Assembly: GCA_001899005.1 (NCBI GenBank)
Contig: MKUW01000027.1
Coordinates: forward strand, 124,001 to 188,000
Reading direction: 5' to 3'
DNA: 64,000 nt
Source: Chloroflexi bacterium 44-23
GTDB lineage: Bacteria > Chloroflexota > Anaerolineae > Anaerolineales > Anaerolineaceae
This document shows, one piece after another, positions 1-8,244 of the stretch (positions are counted from its first letter, which is position 1; each line of letters begins with the position of its first letter). The notes under the pieces are model-generated. The model had not been told where the DNA came from. It searched no databases and was given only the letters and a program-made list of their open reading frames with translations. The position numbers and the translations under genes were made by a program.

Positions 1-188
1 GATATATACTGAAGGCGAATAATTGCATCTTTGCAATACCAATGGGTAGATTGAATACGTGTATTGTCGATTGAAATTTTTTCACCAGTTATCTCTCAAA
101 GTAAACCATCTCCGTTTTGATGCTGCGAAGCAAAATAATGCATCTAAGGTATAAATAGATACACAATTTCCAGGCCTTTATGAAGAAT
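1..188. other. window edge without a gene
   Basis: AT-rich stretch downstream of the minus-strand GT4 gene. No reading frame, RNA gene or convincing terminator was seen. Confidence 0.5.
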
Positions 189-1643
189 TCAGTGAAGATT
201 TCTCAGGAGGCTAAGCAATCCATTTGCCTGACCATTCGAAATATTAACGTGTTTAAGCAGGGTTAAGAACTGTTTGATTTCAGCAATAACCACTGGATTG
301 ATCAGCTCCACTTTATCGAGCGGGGCAGCCACCACTGGATGATTGCGCATCACCAATGAAATAATCAAGATGATTAGCAAGGCTGCCCATTGCGCTGCAC
401 CCAACATCCAGCCTGAGTTGACAACCCATCTGGGCAATGGATATAACCAGGGACGCGGTTGCGGCAAAGGTTGTGAGAGAAGATTTTGATATAGGGATAC
501 GTAGCTTTCAACTGCATGTGTGAGTGTATGTGGTTCAGCCTTGCTGATGCTTCTGGCTGCCATCAGCGGCCAAAGCTGTTGCTGACCAATCATCAGATCA
601 ATTTTTCCGGCCAGGTCAACCGCATCACCCGGGGCAAATAAATAGCCATTCCAACCATCCTGGACCAGCTCGGGCAATGCCATCGCATTGGCTGCAATGA
701 CCGGTTTGCCCGCAGCAATGGCCTCAAGGGTGGCAATAGAAAGCGATTCGCTGTCGCCAGGCATCACGAAAACATCGCTGGCAGCTAATAGTTCACCAAT
801 TTTGGCACGTTCAACGCGGCCTAAAAAGATTACGCGTTCTTGCATCCGATATTTCAGTACCAGCTCCTGCAAGGATTCCTGACTGGCACCGCTGCCTGCC
901 AGAAGCAAGTATGCACTTTTATTTTTGATTCGCGCAAAGGCCTCAATTAAGACATCTACCCTTTTCTCCGGGTCTAATCGGCCTACATAGAGAAAGGACT
1001 GCCTGTTGGCAGAATTAATGGTCGCTAATCCTGGATAGCTGTGGGCAGGAACCTGATCACTGCGTTTGTCGATCCATACTCCGCACGAAACTGGAATCGA
1101 TGGATGGCGAATTCCATGCGCATTCAGCATGCGCATTGAGGCTTGAGAAGGGCTCACTACAACCGCCATACGATTGAGGTAGCCAATAAAGTATTGCCAA
1201 ATAATTGGGGCAATAATGCGCTGCACGAACCAGTTTTCGCCTGGCAGATACGGCGCCCAGATGGCCGGGCCAGGGTGATGCGTTGCAATTGTTGGAATGT
1301 GCAACTTACGCGCAGCCCAAAGCAGTATCTGGCTAATCGGCGCGGGATCTTGAAAGTGAACCAGCTGCGGTTGAAATTCGCGCAGAATCTGCATTGCTTG
1401 GCCAGGCAATGCAAATGCGAGTGCCAGGTCTTTATGAATGAAGCGTAAATCCAGCCCTTTAATTGCCTGTATTTCGATGCCGTTTTTTCTTTCGAATGCC
1501 GGTCGATCAATGGCCGGGACAATGACACGCACAAAATGGCCTCGAGCAGCCAGGCTTTCAGCCAGATGACTGCTGAAGACTGCCTGACCGTTCAAAGCCG
1601 GTGCAAAAGTGTGAGTAACAATCAGTATGCGCATTCTAACCAC
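189..1643 (-). CDS. GT4-family glycosyltransferase with C-terminal membrane segment
   Basis: Predicted to transfer a sugar from a nucleotide-sugar donor to a lipid or glycan acceptor at the inner face of the membrane. The N-terminal Rossmann domain opens with MRILIVTHTFAPALNGQAVF. The C-terminal domain has the GT4 phrase GRLDPEKRVDVLIEAF near residue 220 and the donor-site E-x7-E-like segment GDSESLSIATLEAIAAGKP near residue 297. About 75 residues follow the catalytic fold and include one hydrophobic helix (around 420-440), so the enzyme is probably membrane-anchored. Two starts are possible: GTG at 1643, overlapping the upstream DedA gene, or ATG at 1634, just after the DedA stop. Either way the two genes are translationally linked. 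The donor and acceptor are unknown. Family assignment is firm. Confidence 0.88.
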   Translation of the reverse strand: MVRMRILIVTHTFAPALNGQAVFSSHLAESLAARGHFVRVIVPAIDRPAFERKNGIEIQAIKGLDLRFIHKDLALAFALPGQAMQILREFQPQLVHFQDPAPISQILLWAARKLHIPTIATHHPGPAIWAPYLPGENWFVQRIIAPIIWQYFIGYLNRMAVVVSPSQASMRMLNAHGIRHPSIPVSCGVWIDKRSDQVPAHSYPGLATINSANRQSFLYVGRLDPEKRVDVLIEAFARIKNKSAYLLLAGSGASQESLQELVLKYRMQERVIFLGRVERAKIGELLAASDVFVMPGDSESLSIATLEAIAAGKPVIAANAMALPELVQDGWNGYLFAPGDAVDLAGKIDLMIGQQQLWPLMAARSISKAEPHTLTHAVESYVSLYQNLLSQPLPQPRPWLYPLPRWVVNSGWMLGAAQWAALLIILIISLVMRNHPVVAAPLDKVELINPVVIAEIKQFLTLLKHVNISNGQANGLLSLLRNLH

Positions 1644-2265
1644 TTGTTGTTTTGCTTTCTTCCATTAATAATTTTTCTACGGTGAAACGTCTTGAAAATG
1701 AACGCTGCACCCAATAACCAATTAGTATGATAAAAACAAGGGAAGCACCCATCACAACGAACCGTAACCAGTGATCAAAACGGTTGATATTGACAGCTAC
1801 GTAAAAGCCGAGCGCGACAAATGCGCCGGTCGTGAAGATATTGGCAACAAAGATGAAGGGGAACCAGCGTCGCATAGGAACGCGTGCCAAACCGGTGGCA
1901 ATTAAAGTGGGGACAATCATTCCATTGGTCAATTTGGCGATCAGCAAAATTTTGACTGCATGCTCAGAAATGGATTGGCGCAAGAAATCAATCCTGGCCA
2001 AATCCAATTTCAGGAATTTAAGTTTAAGCGCCCATTCAAACTTGCCCGAGCGGCCCAATAAATACCAGAGCGTATCACCCAAAAGGTTTCCGATACTGGC
2101 AGCCGCAAAAACCGACAATGGATTTAGAAAACCGGAAGAAGCTGCTGTTGCAGCGATCAAGATACTGATCGGCCCTTCTATCATGACCAACAGCGCCAAT
2201 AAAATGTAAATCCAGGGATTGGCACCCAGACCAACGAGCAATTGTTGCATCAAATTACCATTCAT
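1636..2265 (-). CDS. DedA / VTT-domain membrane protein
   Basis: A 209-residue integral membrane protein of the DedA (SNARE-associated, VTT) family. Some members flip undecaprenyl phosphate or phosphatidylethanolamine across the membrane. Hydrophobic segments lie near residues 15-35, 45-70, 130-155 and 165-190. The glycine-rich GNLLGDTLWYLLGR segment near residues 59-72 is the typical DedA core motif. Its length is normal for the family. It lies directly upstream of the GT4 gene and overlaps it or abuts it, so a joint role in polyprenyl-linked glycan assembly is plausible but inferred. Confidence 0.85.
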   Translation of the reverse strand: MNGNLMQQLLVGLGANPWIYILLALLVMIEGPISILIAATAASSGFLNPLSVFAAASIGNLLGDTLWYLLGRSGKFEWALKLKFLKLDLARIDFLRQSISEHAVKILLIAKLTNGMIVPTLIATGLARVPMRRWFPFIFVANIFTTGAFVALGFYVAVNINRFDHWLRFVVMGASLVFIILIGYWVQRSFSRRFTVEKLLMEESKTTSG

Positions 2266-2574
2266 ACAGACATACCATTTTCATATTGGAGCTAATCAAA
2301 CGTTAATCCCACAAACTGCAATCTGCGCAAAAAGTTTTGAGACCTTTTGTTATTTTAATCGATGGAGTCTGTTTCGGTGATCCGGTTTCTCAGTGCTTGC
2401 CTTATCTTAATATCGCTTTTTAACCAATATTAATTATAATCCTGCAGTAAATGAGCTAGAAGTAAGTGTATAAAGGTGAATATAAGCAGTAACATGCTGG
2501 GTCCGCTCTGTTTCAACCTGTTACTTTGTTTACTTTTATCCATGTGCTCATACCTTAAAGAGGCAAATACTTTT
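2266..2574. other. 309-bp intergenic stretch
   Basis: AT-rich spacer between the end of the potassium operon and the DedA gene. It must hold the promoter for dedA-GT4 if they are not cotranscribed with the operon above. No clear -35/-10 pair or hairpin terminator could be picked out. Confidence 0.4.
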
Positions 2575-3261
2575 CTAATGGTGATTGTTCTTGCCATTGG
2601 TGGAAGAAAAGAGTTTTTGAAATTGTTCAGCACCTTCATTATCAGTGATAGCCAACACTTCATCACCCTGTTCAAATGTCGTGTCGCCATGCGGCATAAC
2701 CACCTGGCCGCGCCGAAAAATAGCAGCCAAAATACACTGGGATGGCAAATTTAAATCACGGATGGCTTTCCCAATTGCCAGTGCTCCGGGGGGAATTTTC
2801 TCCTCGATCAAAGCAAAATTACCCTTGCGCAGCTTGAGCAGCGTCATCATATCACCCATCGACATTTCTTCAACAATCAGTCTCGAAATAATCTCCGCCT
2901 GGTTGACAGGAACATCCACACCAAATTTCTCATCAAACAACCAGGCATTCCTGGGATTGTTAACACGTGCAATCGTGCGGCCAACCTGGTACTTATGACG
3001 CGCGATATAGCACAATACCAGGTTGTCTTCGTCATGGGTAGTGACAGCCGCAAAAACATCTGCTTTTGAAAAACCAGCATGATCGAGCACCAATGGATCA
3101 AGCAGATTGCCCTGAACAATGACTTCAGTTGGCAAATCGCGGTGCAAACTTGCTAAGACTTCTTCACGTGATTCCAAAACTCGCACGGTATGATCTTGTT
3201 TCAACAACATACGTGCCAAATAAACACTGGTTCTTCCTCCGCCTGCAATCAACACAAACAA
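2575..3261 (-). CDS. TrkA/RCK-type potassium channel regulator (second copy)
   Basis: A 228-residue cytosolic regulator of potassium transport: TrkA-N (RCK) Rossmann domain at about residues 1-120, TrkA-C domain at about 140-220. The nucleotide-binding loop reads AGGGRTSVYLARML, a variant of GxGxxG. The C-terminal part (GALAIGKAIRDLNLPSQCIL and GDEVLAITDNE) is typical RCK-C, which binds c-di-AMP in some Firmicutes relatives. It starts 9 bp after the sister gene at 3271 and is the last gene of the KimA operon. Two unlike RCK subunits suggest a heteromeric gating ring. No channel subunit (TrkH/KtrB) lies nearby. Confidence 0.87.
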   Translation of the reverse strand: MFVLIAGGGRTSVYLARMLLKQDHTVRVLESREEVLASLHRDLPTEVIVQGNLLDPLVLDHAGFSKADVFAAVTTHDEDNLVLCYIARHKYQVGRTIARVNNPRNAWLFDEKFGVDVPVNQAEIISRLIVEEMSMGDMMTLLKLRKGNFALIEEKIPPGALAIGKAIRDLNLPSQCILAAIFRRGQVVMPHGDTTFEQGDEVLAITDNEGAEQFQKLFSSTNGKNNHH

Positions 3262-3270
3262 CGCACCCTC

Positions 3271-3927
3271 CTACTTTCTTAAATTAATTATTTTGCGCAA
3301 TGCTTCAATGCCTTCATGCGTGGCACTAACATGGACGTGATCGCCAGGTTCCAATTCGTCAGATAATGCCGGAATGAAAGACCTGCCCAATCGCGTCACG
3401 GACACAATTGCAAGACTGCCAGGTTGAGGGTGCAAATCACTGACCAGATTGCCAACAAATGTTTCCGGCATGATTACTTCATAATAATCAACTTCACCAC
3501 TGCCGGCTGAGTACATCAAGCGGAATTTTTCGTTTAAAATCATTTCTTCCATACGGGAAGCACCCCAATTGGTTCCACTGATCACTTCCAAACCAAAGAT
3601 TTCAAAGAGTTCGCTAAAATTTGGTTCAAAATTACGAGAGACTACATTCTTGACATGGTATACCTCGGCGGCAATACGCCCAACCACCAAATTGATGGCA
3701 TCCGAGCTGGTCGCGATGGCAACCGCATCAGCATTTTCAATGCCTGCGCGTTTAAGGGTTTCTTGGCTGAGAGCATCACCTTCATTGATTATCCCTTTGA
3801 AATCAGGTTTTAAGATTTCAAAAGCGCTCTTACACTTATCAACAATCGATACTTCATTGCCATGCTTATACAACAAATATGCGACTTCTGAACCCAGGCG
3901 TCCACAGCCTATCACAATTACTTTCAT
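3271..3927 (-). CDS. TrkA/RCK-type potassium channel regulator (first copy)
   Basis: RCK protein of the same architecture as its downstream neighbour. It starts MKVIVIGCGRLGSEVAYLL with a canonical GCGRLGSE dinucleotide-binding loop followed by an acidic residue at the end of strand 2 (VSIVDKC). TrkA-C is at about residues 135-218. An ATG at 3927 lies 10 bp after AAGGA. An in-frame TTG at 3933 is the alternative, with only 4 bp spacing. It sits 15-20 bp behind the KimA-type gene, so the three genes form one transcript. The fold is certain; that it regulates the adjacent importer is inferred from position. Confidence 0.86.
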   Translation of the reverse strand: MKVIVIGCGRLGSEVAYLLYKHGNEVSIVDKCKSAFEILKPDFKGIINEGDALSQETLKRAGIENADAVAIATSSDAINLVVGRIAAEVYHVKNVVSRNFEPNFSELFEIFGLEVISGTNWGASRMEEMILNEKFRLMYSAGSGEVDYYEVIMPETFVGNLVSDLHPQPGSLAIVSVTRLGRSFIPALSDELEPGDHVHVSATHEGIEALRKIINLRK

Positions 3928-3948
3928 CTTCAATAATTCCTTCGTCGA

Positions 3949-5889
3949 TTAATCGACCTGATATGGTACTTCAACAATAACAATATTTTTTTGACCCATC
4001 AATACTTTGCGCAGGGTATCGGCAGTGCGCATATGCAGTGCATTTGTCCAAAAACGTCGGGGAATAAACTGCGGGACCACGATGGTAATCATTTCATTTT
4101 CCAGCCGGGATTCATTGAGCTCATCAATATAATCCAACAAGGGCTCAATCAGTAAGCGATAGGGTGAATCCAGAATCACCAGGCGAACGCCATCTCCGTA
4201 TTGTTCCCATTTTTGCTTAACCTTGGCTTCCTCATCATCATCAATGGAAACATGCACAGCCGTCACGTCATTCGAAAGAGATTCGGCATATTTTAAGGCA
4301 GCCAGGCTGCCGCGATTCACGCTGGAAATCAACAAAATAACACGGTGACGCCCCATAAAATGCTGCCCGCTGTATTTTTCCAGGGTGAGATGGGCAGCTG
4401 TATTGACATAATGACGATGAATGGCATAAAAAATAAAGACAAGAATGGGCAGTAAAATAACTACGATATAGGCACCGTCTGCAAACTTGGTTACGGCAAA
4501 TATTATGGTCACCACAAAGGTGACGCTTGCACCAAATCCATTGGCGATCATTTTGAACAGCCATTTTGGGTCGTAGCGCACAACCGAACCGACCTCTACT
4601 TTTTCTTCACCTGCTTTTAAGCGGCCGCTCTTCCACCAGCGATGGGCCATCCCTGATTGAGACAATGTGAAGGAAAGGAATACACCGATGGCATAAAGCG
4701 GAATCAATCGGGAAACATTGGCTTTAAAAATGATAGTCAAAACAGAAGCAATAATGGCCAGGGAAGCAATTCCACGTGAATAGACCAGGCGGCTGCCCCG
4801 ATAGGTGAGCTGGCGCGGCAGGAAGCCATCTTTGGCTGTGATAGCCCCCAGGCGCGGAAAATCTGCAAAGGCAGTATTGGCGGCCATCACCAGGATGACA
4901 GTCGTGCCAACTATGGTTGCCAGGTAAAGCAGACCACGACCATCGAAGACAGTGCGGGCGATCTGCGAGACGAGCGTCTCAGCTTCCGAGGGGATGGCTT
5001 GCACCTGACCGGCAAGAAAAGTGACGCCAATAAGCATCGAGCCAAGAATGGAAGCCATCATAATCAGAGTGGTACCGGCATTCTTACTGCGCGGTTCACG
5101 GAAGGCCATAATACCATCTGAAATGGCCTCCACACCGGTTACGGAAGCAGTACCGCTGGCGAAGGCTTTCAGGATCAGGAACAAGGATAAGGCCTGCGGC
5201 TCAGCCAAAATTGTTAAATCAGGAGGGTTGGTGACAATCCCCAGCGACCCGGCGAAATATTGTACCAGACCGGCTGCGATGGTAATGTACATCATCAGCA
5301 CAAAAAAGTAAGTTGGTATGGCAAAAGTTACGCCGGATTCCTTAACCCCGCGCAGGTTAATGATCATAATCAGCATAATAAAAAAGATGGCAATTTCCAC
5401 CCGCCAGCGATCCAATGCCGGAAAAGCAGACGTGACCTGAGCAACACTGGATGAAATTGAGACTGCTACGGTAAGAACATAATCGGTCAATAAGGCAGAT
5501 CCGGCTATTTGGGCCGGGAATTCACCCAGGTTGTCTCGAACTACGATGTAAGCGCCCCCACCATTTGGGTAAGCATGGATGGTTTGTTCATATGAAATCG
5601 TCAGAATTACCAACAACCCAACGATCCCCAGCACCAGCGGAAGCGAATAAGTTAGCGATGCGATTCCGGCAGCAGCCAGCATCATCATCAACTCTTGCGG
5701 GCCATAAGCAACTGACGACATGGCGTCCGAAGAGAATACAGCCAGGCCAATTAGCTTGCCAATCGTCTGCTGAGGAGCATCGGCTGTCTGTAATGGTCTC
5801 CCGATCAGCCAGGAGCGCCACCCGCGCCGCGGCTGTGAGCCAGCCTTGCGCTGCTGAATGGTGGTTCCATTCCTATCTTCTAAATTCAT
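3949..5889 (-). CDS. kimA: KimA-type (APC superfamily) potassium importer
   Basis: A 646-residue transporter matching Bacillus KimA (YdaO) along its whole length: a short cytosolic start with GRPLQT, about 12 membrane helices to residue 490, then a cytosolic domain ending EVPYQVD. KimA brings in K+ with protons with high affinity. The hallmark SSDAMSSVAYG is at residues 53-63, so D55 and Y62 occupy the places of the Bacillus substrate-site Asp and Tyr. HAYPNGGGAYIV follows near residue 108. The C-terminal domain has VTAVHVSID and EQYGDGVRLVILDSPYR, shared with KimA. It heads an operon with two RCK proteins. The family is clear from remembered homologs; K+ specificity is inferred. Confidence 0.85.
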   Translation of the reverse strand: MNLEDRNGTTIQQRKAGSQPRRGWRSWLIGRPLQTADAPQQTIGKLIGLAVFSSDAMSSVAYGPQELMMMLAAAGIASLTYSLPLVLGIVGLLVILTISYEQTIHAYPNGGGAYIVVRDNLGEFPAQIAGSALLTDYVLTVAVSISSSVAQVTSAFPALDRWRVEIAIFFIMLIMIINLRGVKESGVTFAIPTYFFVLMMYITIAAGLVQYFAGSLGIVTNPPDLTILAEPQALSLFLILKAFASGTASVTGVEAISDGIMAFREPRSKNAGTTLIMMASILGSMLIGVTFLAGQVQAIPSEAETLVSQIARTVFDGRGLLYLATIVGTTVILVMAANTAFADFPRLGAITAKDGFLPRQLTYRGSRLVYSRGIASLAIIASVLTIIFKANVSRLIPLYAIGVFLSFTLSQSGMAHRWWKSGRLKAGEEKVEVGSVVRYDPKWLFKMIANGFGASVTFVVTIIFAVTKFADGAYIVVILLPILVFIFYAIHRHYVNTAAHLTLEKYSGQHFMGRHRVILLISSVNRGSLAALKYAESLSNDVTAVHVSIDDDEEAKVKQKWEQYGDGVRLVILDSPYRLLIEPLLDYIDELNESRLENEMITIVVPQFIPRRFWTNALHMRTADTLRKVLMGQKNIVIVEVPYQVD

Positions 5890-5950
5890 CTGGGCCTACT
5901 GCCTTATAATTAAAACACAAATAATACAATCTCTCCGTACAAAGCAAGTG

Positions 5951-5979
5951 ATTATACTTTTTCAGGGTGGAAAAGTCAA
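5951..5979 (-). promoter_or_regulatory. sigma-70-type promoter of the potassium operon
   Basis: On the minus strand TTGACT (5974-5979) is separated by 17 bp from a perfect TATAAT (5951-5956). Transcription would start near 5944, giving a leader of about 55 nt, too short for a c-di-AMP (ydaO) riboswitch. Confidence 0.75.
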
Positions 5980-6333
5980 TAATTGGGAGCGAGAGTGACG
6001 TAGCTGGAGCGCTTTGATTTCGGTTGCTTGGTAGATTAGGTAATTTGTTGATTTGTTAGTTAGTGGTTAGTTGATTAGTTGGGTGATGTTCACCATAATC
6101 TTGTGGGTTTCGCCCAAAAAATGGAAAGGGAATGCGACTTTGGGCATTAACCAGGTTTTTCATAGACTACAGGAAGGAAAATAGTATTGCGTGGACTGTA
6201 ATGGCGCGGATTACTTATCCATTGGCAGTTAAGTGGTATACATTGTGTAGACGTTGTCAAATGTGGCTGCCTGCTCAAGCGCAGCACAGTGGCTATCCCC
6301 TACCCGCTACAAGCTCGCGCAGCGGCTACCCGC
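5980..6333. other. intergenic stretch with low-complexity and short repeats
   Basis: Contains a run of the motif TTGATT/TTAGTTG (about 6036-6083), a low-complexity family that recurs at 21.5, 32.7 and, inverted, 47.0 kb. It also has a short element CTCGCGCAGCGGCTACCCGC (about 6310-6330), related to repeats at 14.09 and 14.84 kb. No gene is supported. Confidence 0.5.
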
Positions 6334-8145
6334 TTATTCAGCAGCCCAGGACTTATCCTCGACATAAGCCAGACTCTGGTGGCGGAAGTAAGTGTTATAT
6401 AACTCAGCATAGTGACCGCCAGCATCCAGAAGCTGCTGATGATTGCCTTGCTCAATGATCGACCCCTCACGCATAACAATGATGCGATCAGCCGAGCGTA
6501 CGGTTGAGAGGCGGTGTGCAATCAGGATCGAGGTAGTTTGGGCTAAAATCAAATTCAAGGCCTGCTGAATCTGCCACTCAGTGAACGGATCGACGCTGGC
6601 AGTGGCTTCATCCAGAATAAAAATGGCCGGTTTTTGCACCAGTACACGCATCAGTGAGACAAGTTGGCGCTGTCCCATGGAAAGCCTGGCGCCACGTTCA
6701 CCGACTTCGGTCTGGAAGCCATCCGGCAGGGTATCCAGCCACTCGCCATCCCCAATCTGGCGAGCCAGTTTCTCGACTGCTTGCGGATCCGGTTGCTCGC
6801 AGGTGTAGCAGATATTCTCCAGCACGGTGCCGGAGAATAGAAATGGCACCTGAGAGACTATTCCCAATTGGGTACGATAGCTGTTAAGATCAAAAGTGCG
6901 GATATCCATTTGATCAATACAAATACGGCCGGACTGATACTCATAAAAACGGGCAATTAACTTGGCAATTGAGGATTTGCCTGCACCGGTGTGCCCGACC
7001 AACGCAACAGTCTCGCCTTGCTTGATGTCCAAATTGAAATCATTCAACACCTGTTCTTCGGGTTTATAGTTGAAATTGACGTGATCAAACTGAATGGCAC
7101 CTTTGAGCGGCGGCAGGCTGCGTGAATCGGTTTGCACGACCGCCGGATCGGCGTCAATCAAGGCGAAGACGCGTTCAGCCGAGGCCAGGCCATTTTGGAC
7201 ATTGGTCCAGAAGGAAGCCAGATTCATAACCGGGAACATGAAACGATCGAGGCTGAGAATAAAGAGATACCAGGAACCGGCTGTGACAATACCCTGTGTG
7301 ACTGTCAACCCACCGGCATAGACCATCACGGCAGTCGCCAGACCGCCAATGGTATTCAGTGTCGGAAAAACAACGGCCAACACCAAACCGCGGTTAATAT
7401 TCACCTTGTATGAAGCCAAATTGGCGCGGTTAAAAGTCTCGAAAATACTGGCTTCCTGGCGGTAATTCTTGGCTACAGCAATACCGCTGATGGTTTCCTT
7501 GATCGCGGAGTTAACGTTGGCGGTCGCTCGCATGCCTCTACGCGTGACCCGGCGGGCGAGTTTGCGATAACCGATCGCCATTCCAAAGACAATCGGGATG
7601 AGGGCGATAGCGATCAATGTCAGCCGCCACTCGATTGTCAGCAGAACGACCATCAGGATTACTGATTCGATTACCTGTGAGATGACATCGGTAAACAGGC
7701 TGATCAACTGCCCGAATTCCTGGGTATCACTGGTAATGCGCGAGGCGATCTTGCCGGAAGAAAATTCATCATAGAAGGAAAGATCGTGTTCGGCAGCTGC
7801 GGCAAAACCATCGGTGGCCAGTTTCTGTAGGACAAAAGCCACCACACGGATGGTTAAACGACGCCGTAACCAGTTGGTCAACCAGTTAGCGACCCCAATC
7901 ACCAGGATGATACCGGAAATGATAAAAATGCTGCGTAATTGTGGATCAATTTTTATTTGATCAAGACCGCGCGAAACCACGATCGGCTGCAGGGCGTCTG
8001 TGCCGGAAACAACCAGGATGGCGATGATAATTACCACCAATTTTCGCATATGTGGTTTAAAGTAATTTAGGATGCGCGCAACCAGCTCTTTGTCGCTATA
8101 CTTGCGGTCATATTTTTCAGCATCGAGTCCGGAAAAGAAGCCCAT
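6334..8145 (-). CDS. ABC exporter half-transporter (catalytic subunit of a heterodimer)
   Basis: A 603-residue fusion of a six-helix membrane domain (about 1-320) and a nucleotide-binding domain (about 345-585), as in multidrug or lipid exporters. Walker A is GHTGAGKSS, Walker B ILDEATASVD with the catalytic Glu, and the H-loop IAHRLST. The signature is LSMGQ instead of LSGGQ. The upstream partner at 8245 has the opposite pattern (Asp in Walker B, normal signature), so together they make one working and one degenerate ATP site, as in TM287/288. It follows its partner after 99 bp on the same strand. The substrate is unknown. Confidence 0.9.
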   Translation of the reverse strand: MGFFSGLDAEKYDRKYSDKELVARILNYFKPHMRKLVVIIIAILVVSGTDALQPIVVSRGLDQIKIDPQLRSIFIISGIILVIGVANWLTNWLRRRLTIRVVAFVLQKLATDGFAAAAEHDLSFYDEFSSGKIASRITSDTQEFGQLISLFTDVISQVIESVILMVVLLTIEWRLTLIAIALIPIVFGMAIGYRKLARRVTRRGMRATANVNSAIKETISGIAVAKNYRQEASIFETFNRANLASYKVNINRGLVLAVVFPTLNTIGGLATAVMVYAGGLTVTQGIVTAGSWYLFILSLDRFMFPVMNLASFWTNVQNGLASAERVFALIDADPAVVQTDSRSLPPLKGAIQFDHVNFNYKPEEQVLNDFNLDIKQGETVALVGHTGAGKSSIAKLIARFYEYQSGRICIDQMDIRTFDLNSYRTQLGIVSQVPFLFSGTVLENICYTCEQPDPQAVEKLARQIGDGEWLDTLPDGFQTEVGERGARLSMGQRQLVSLMRVLVQKPAIFILDEATASVDPFTEWQIQQALNLILAQTTSILIAHRLSTVRSADRIIVMREGSIIEQGNHQQLLDAGGHYAELYNTYFRHQSLAYVEDKSWAAE

Positions 8146-8244
8146 GGTATCTTAATCAGCAATAAGTTGTTGGTAATAAGGTTGAATGATAGCAAATGCA
8201 TCTTATACCAAACGGGTTATTACTTGTTGCTCCTTTCGTTTTCC

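Noticed and set aside
5890..5950. Possible c-di-AMP riboswitch upstream of the KimA-type gene
   Set aside because: The strong promoter leaves only about 55 nt of leader, too short for the ydaO fold, and no matching conserved blocks were seen.
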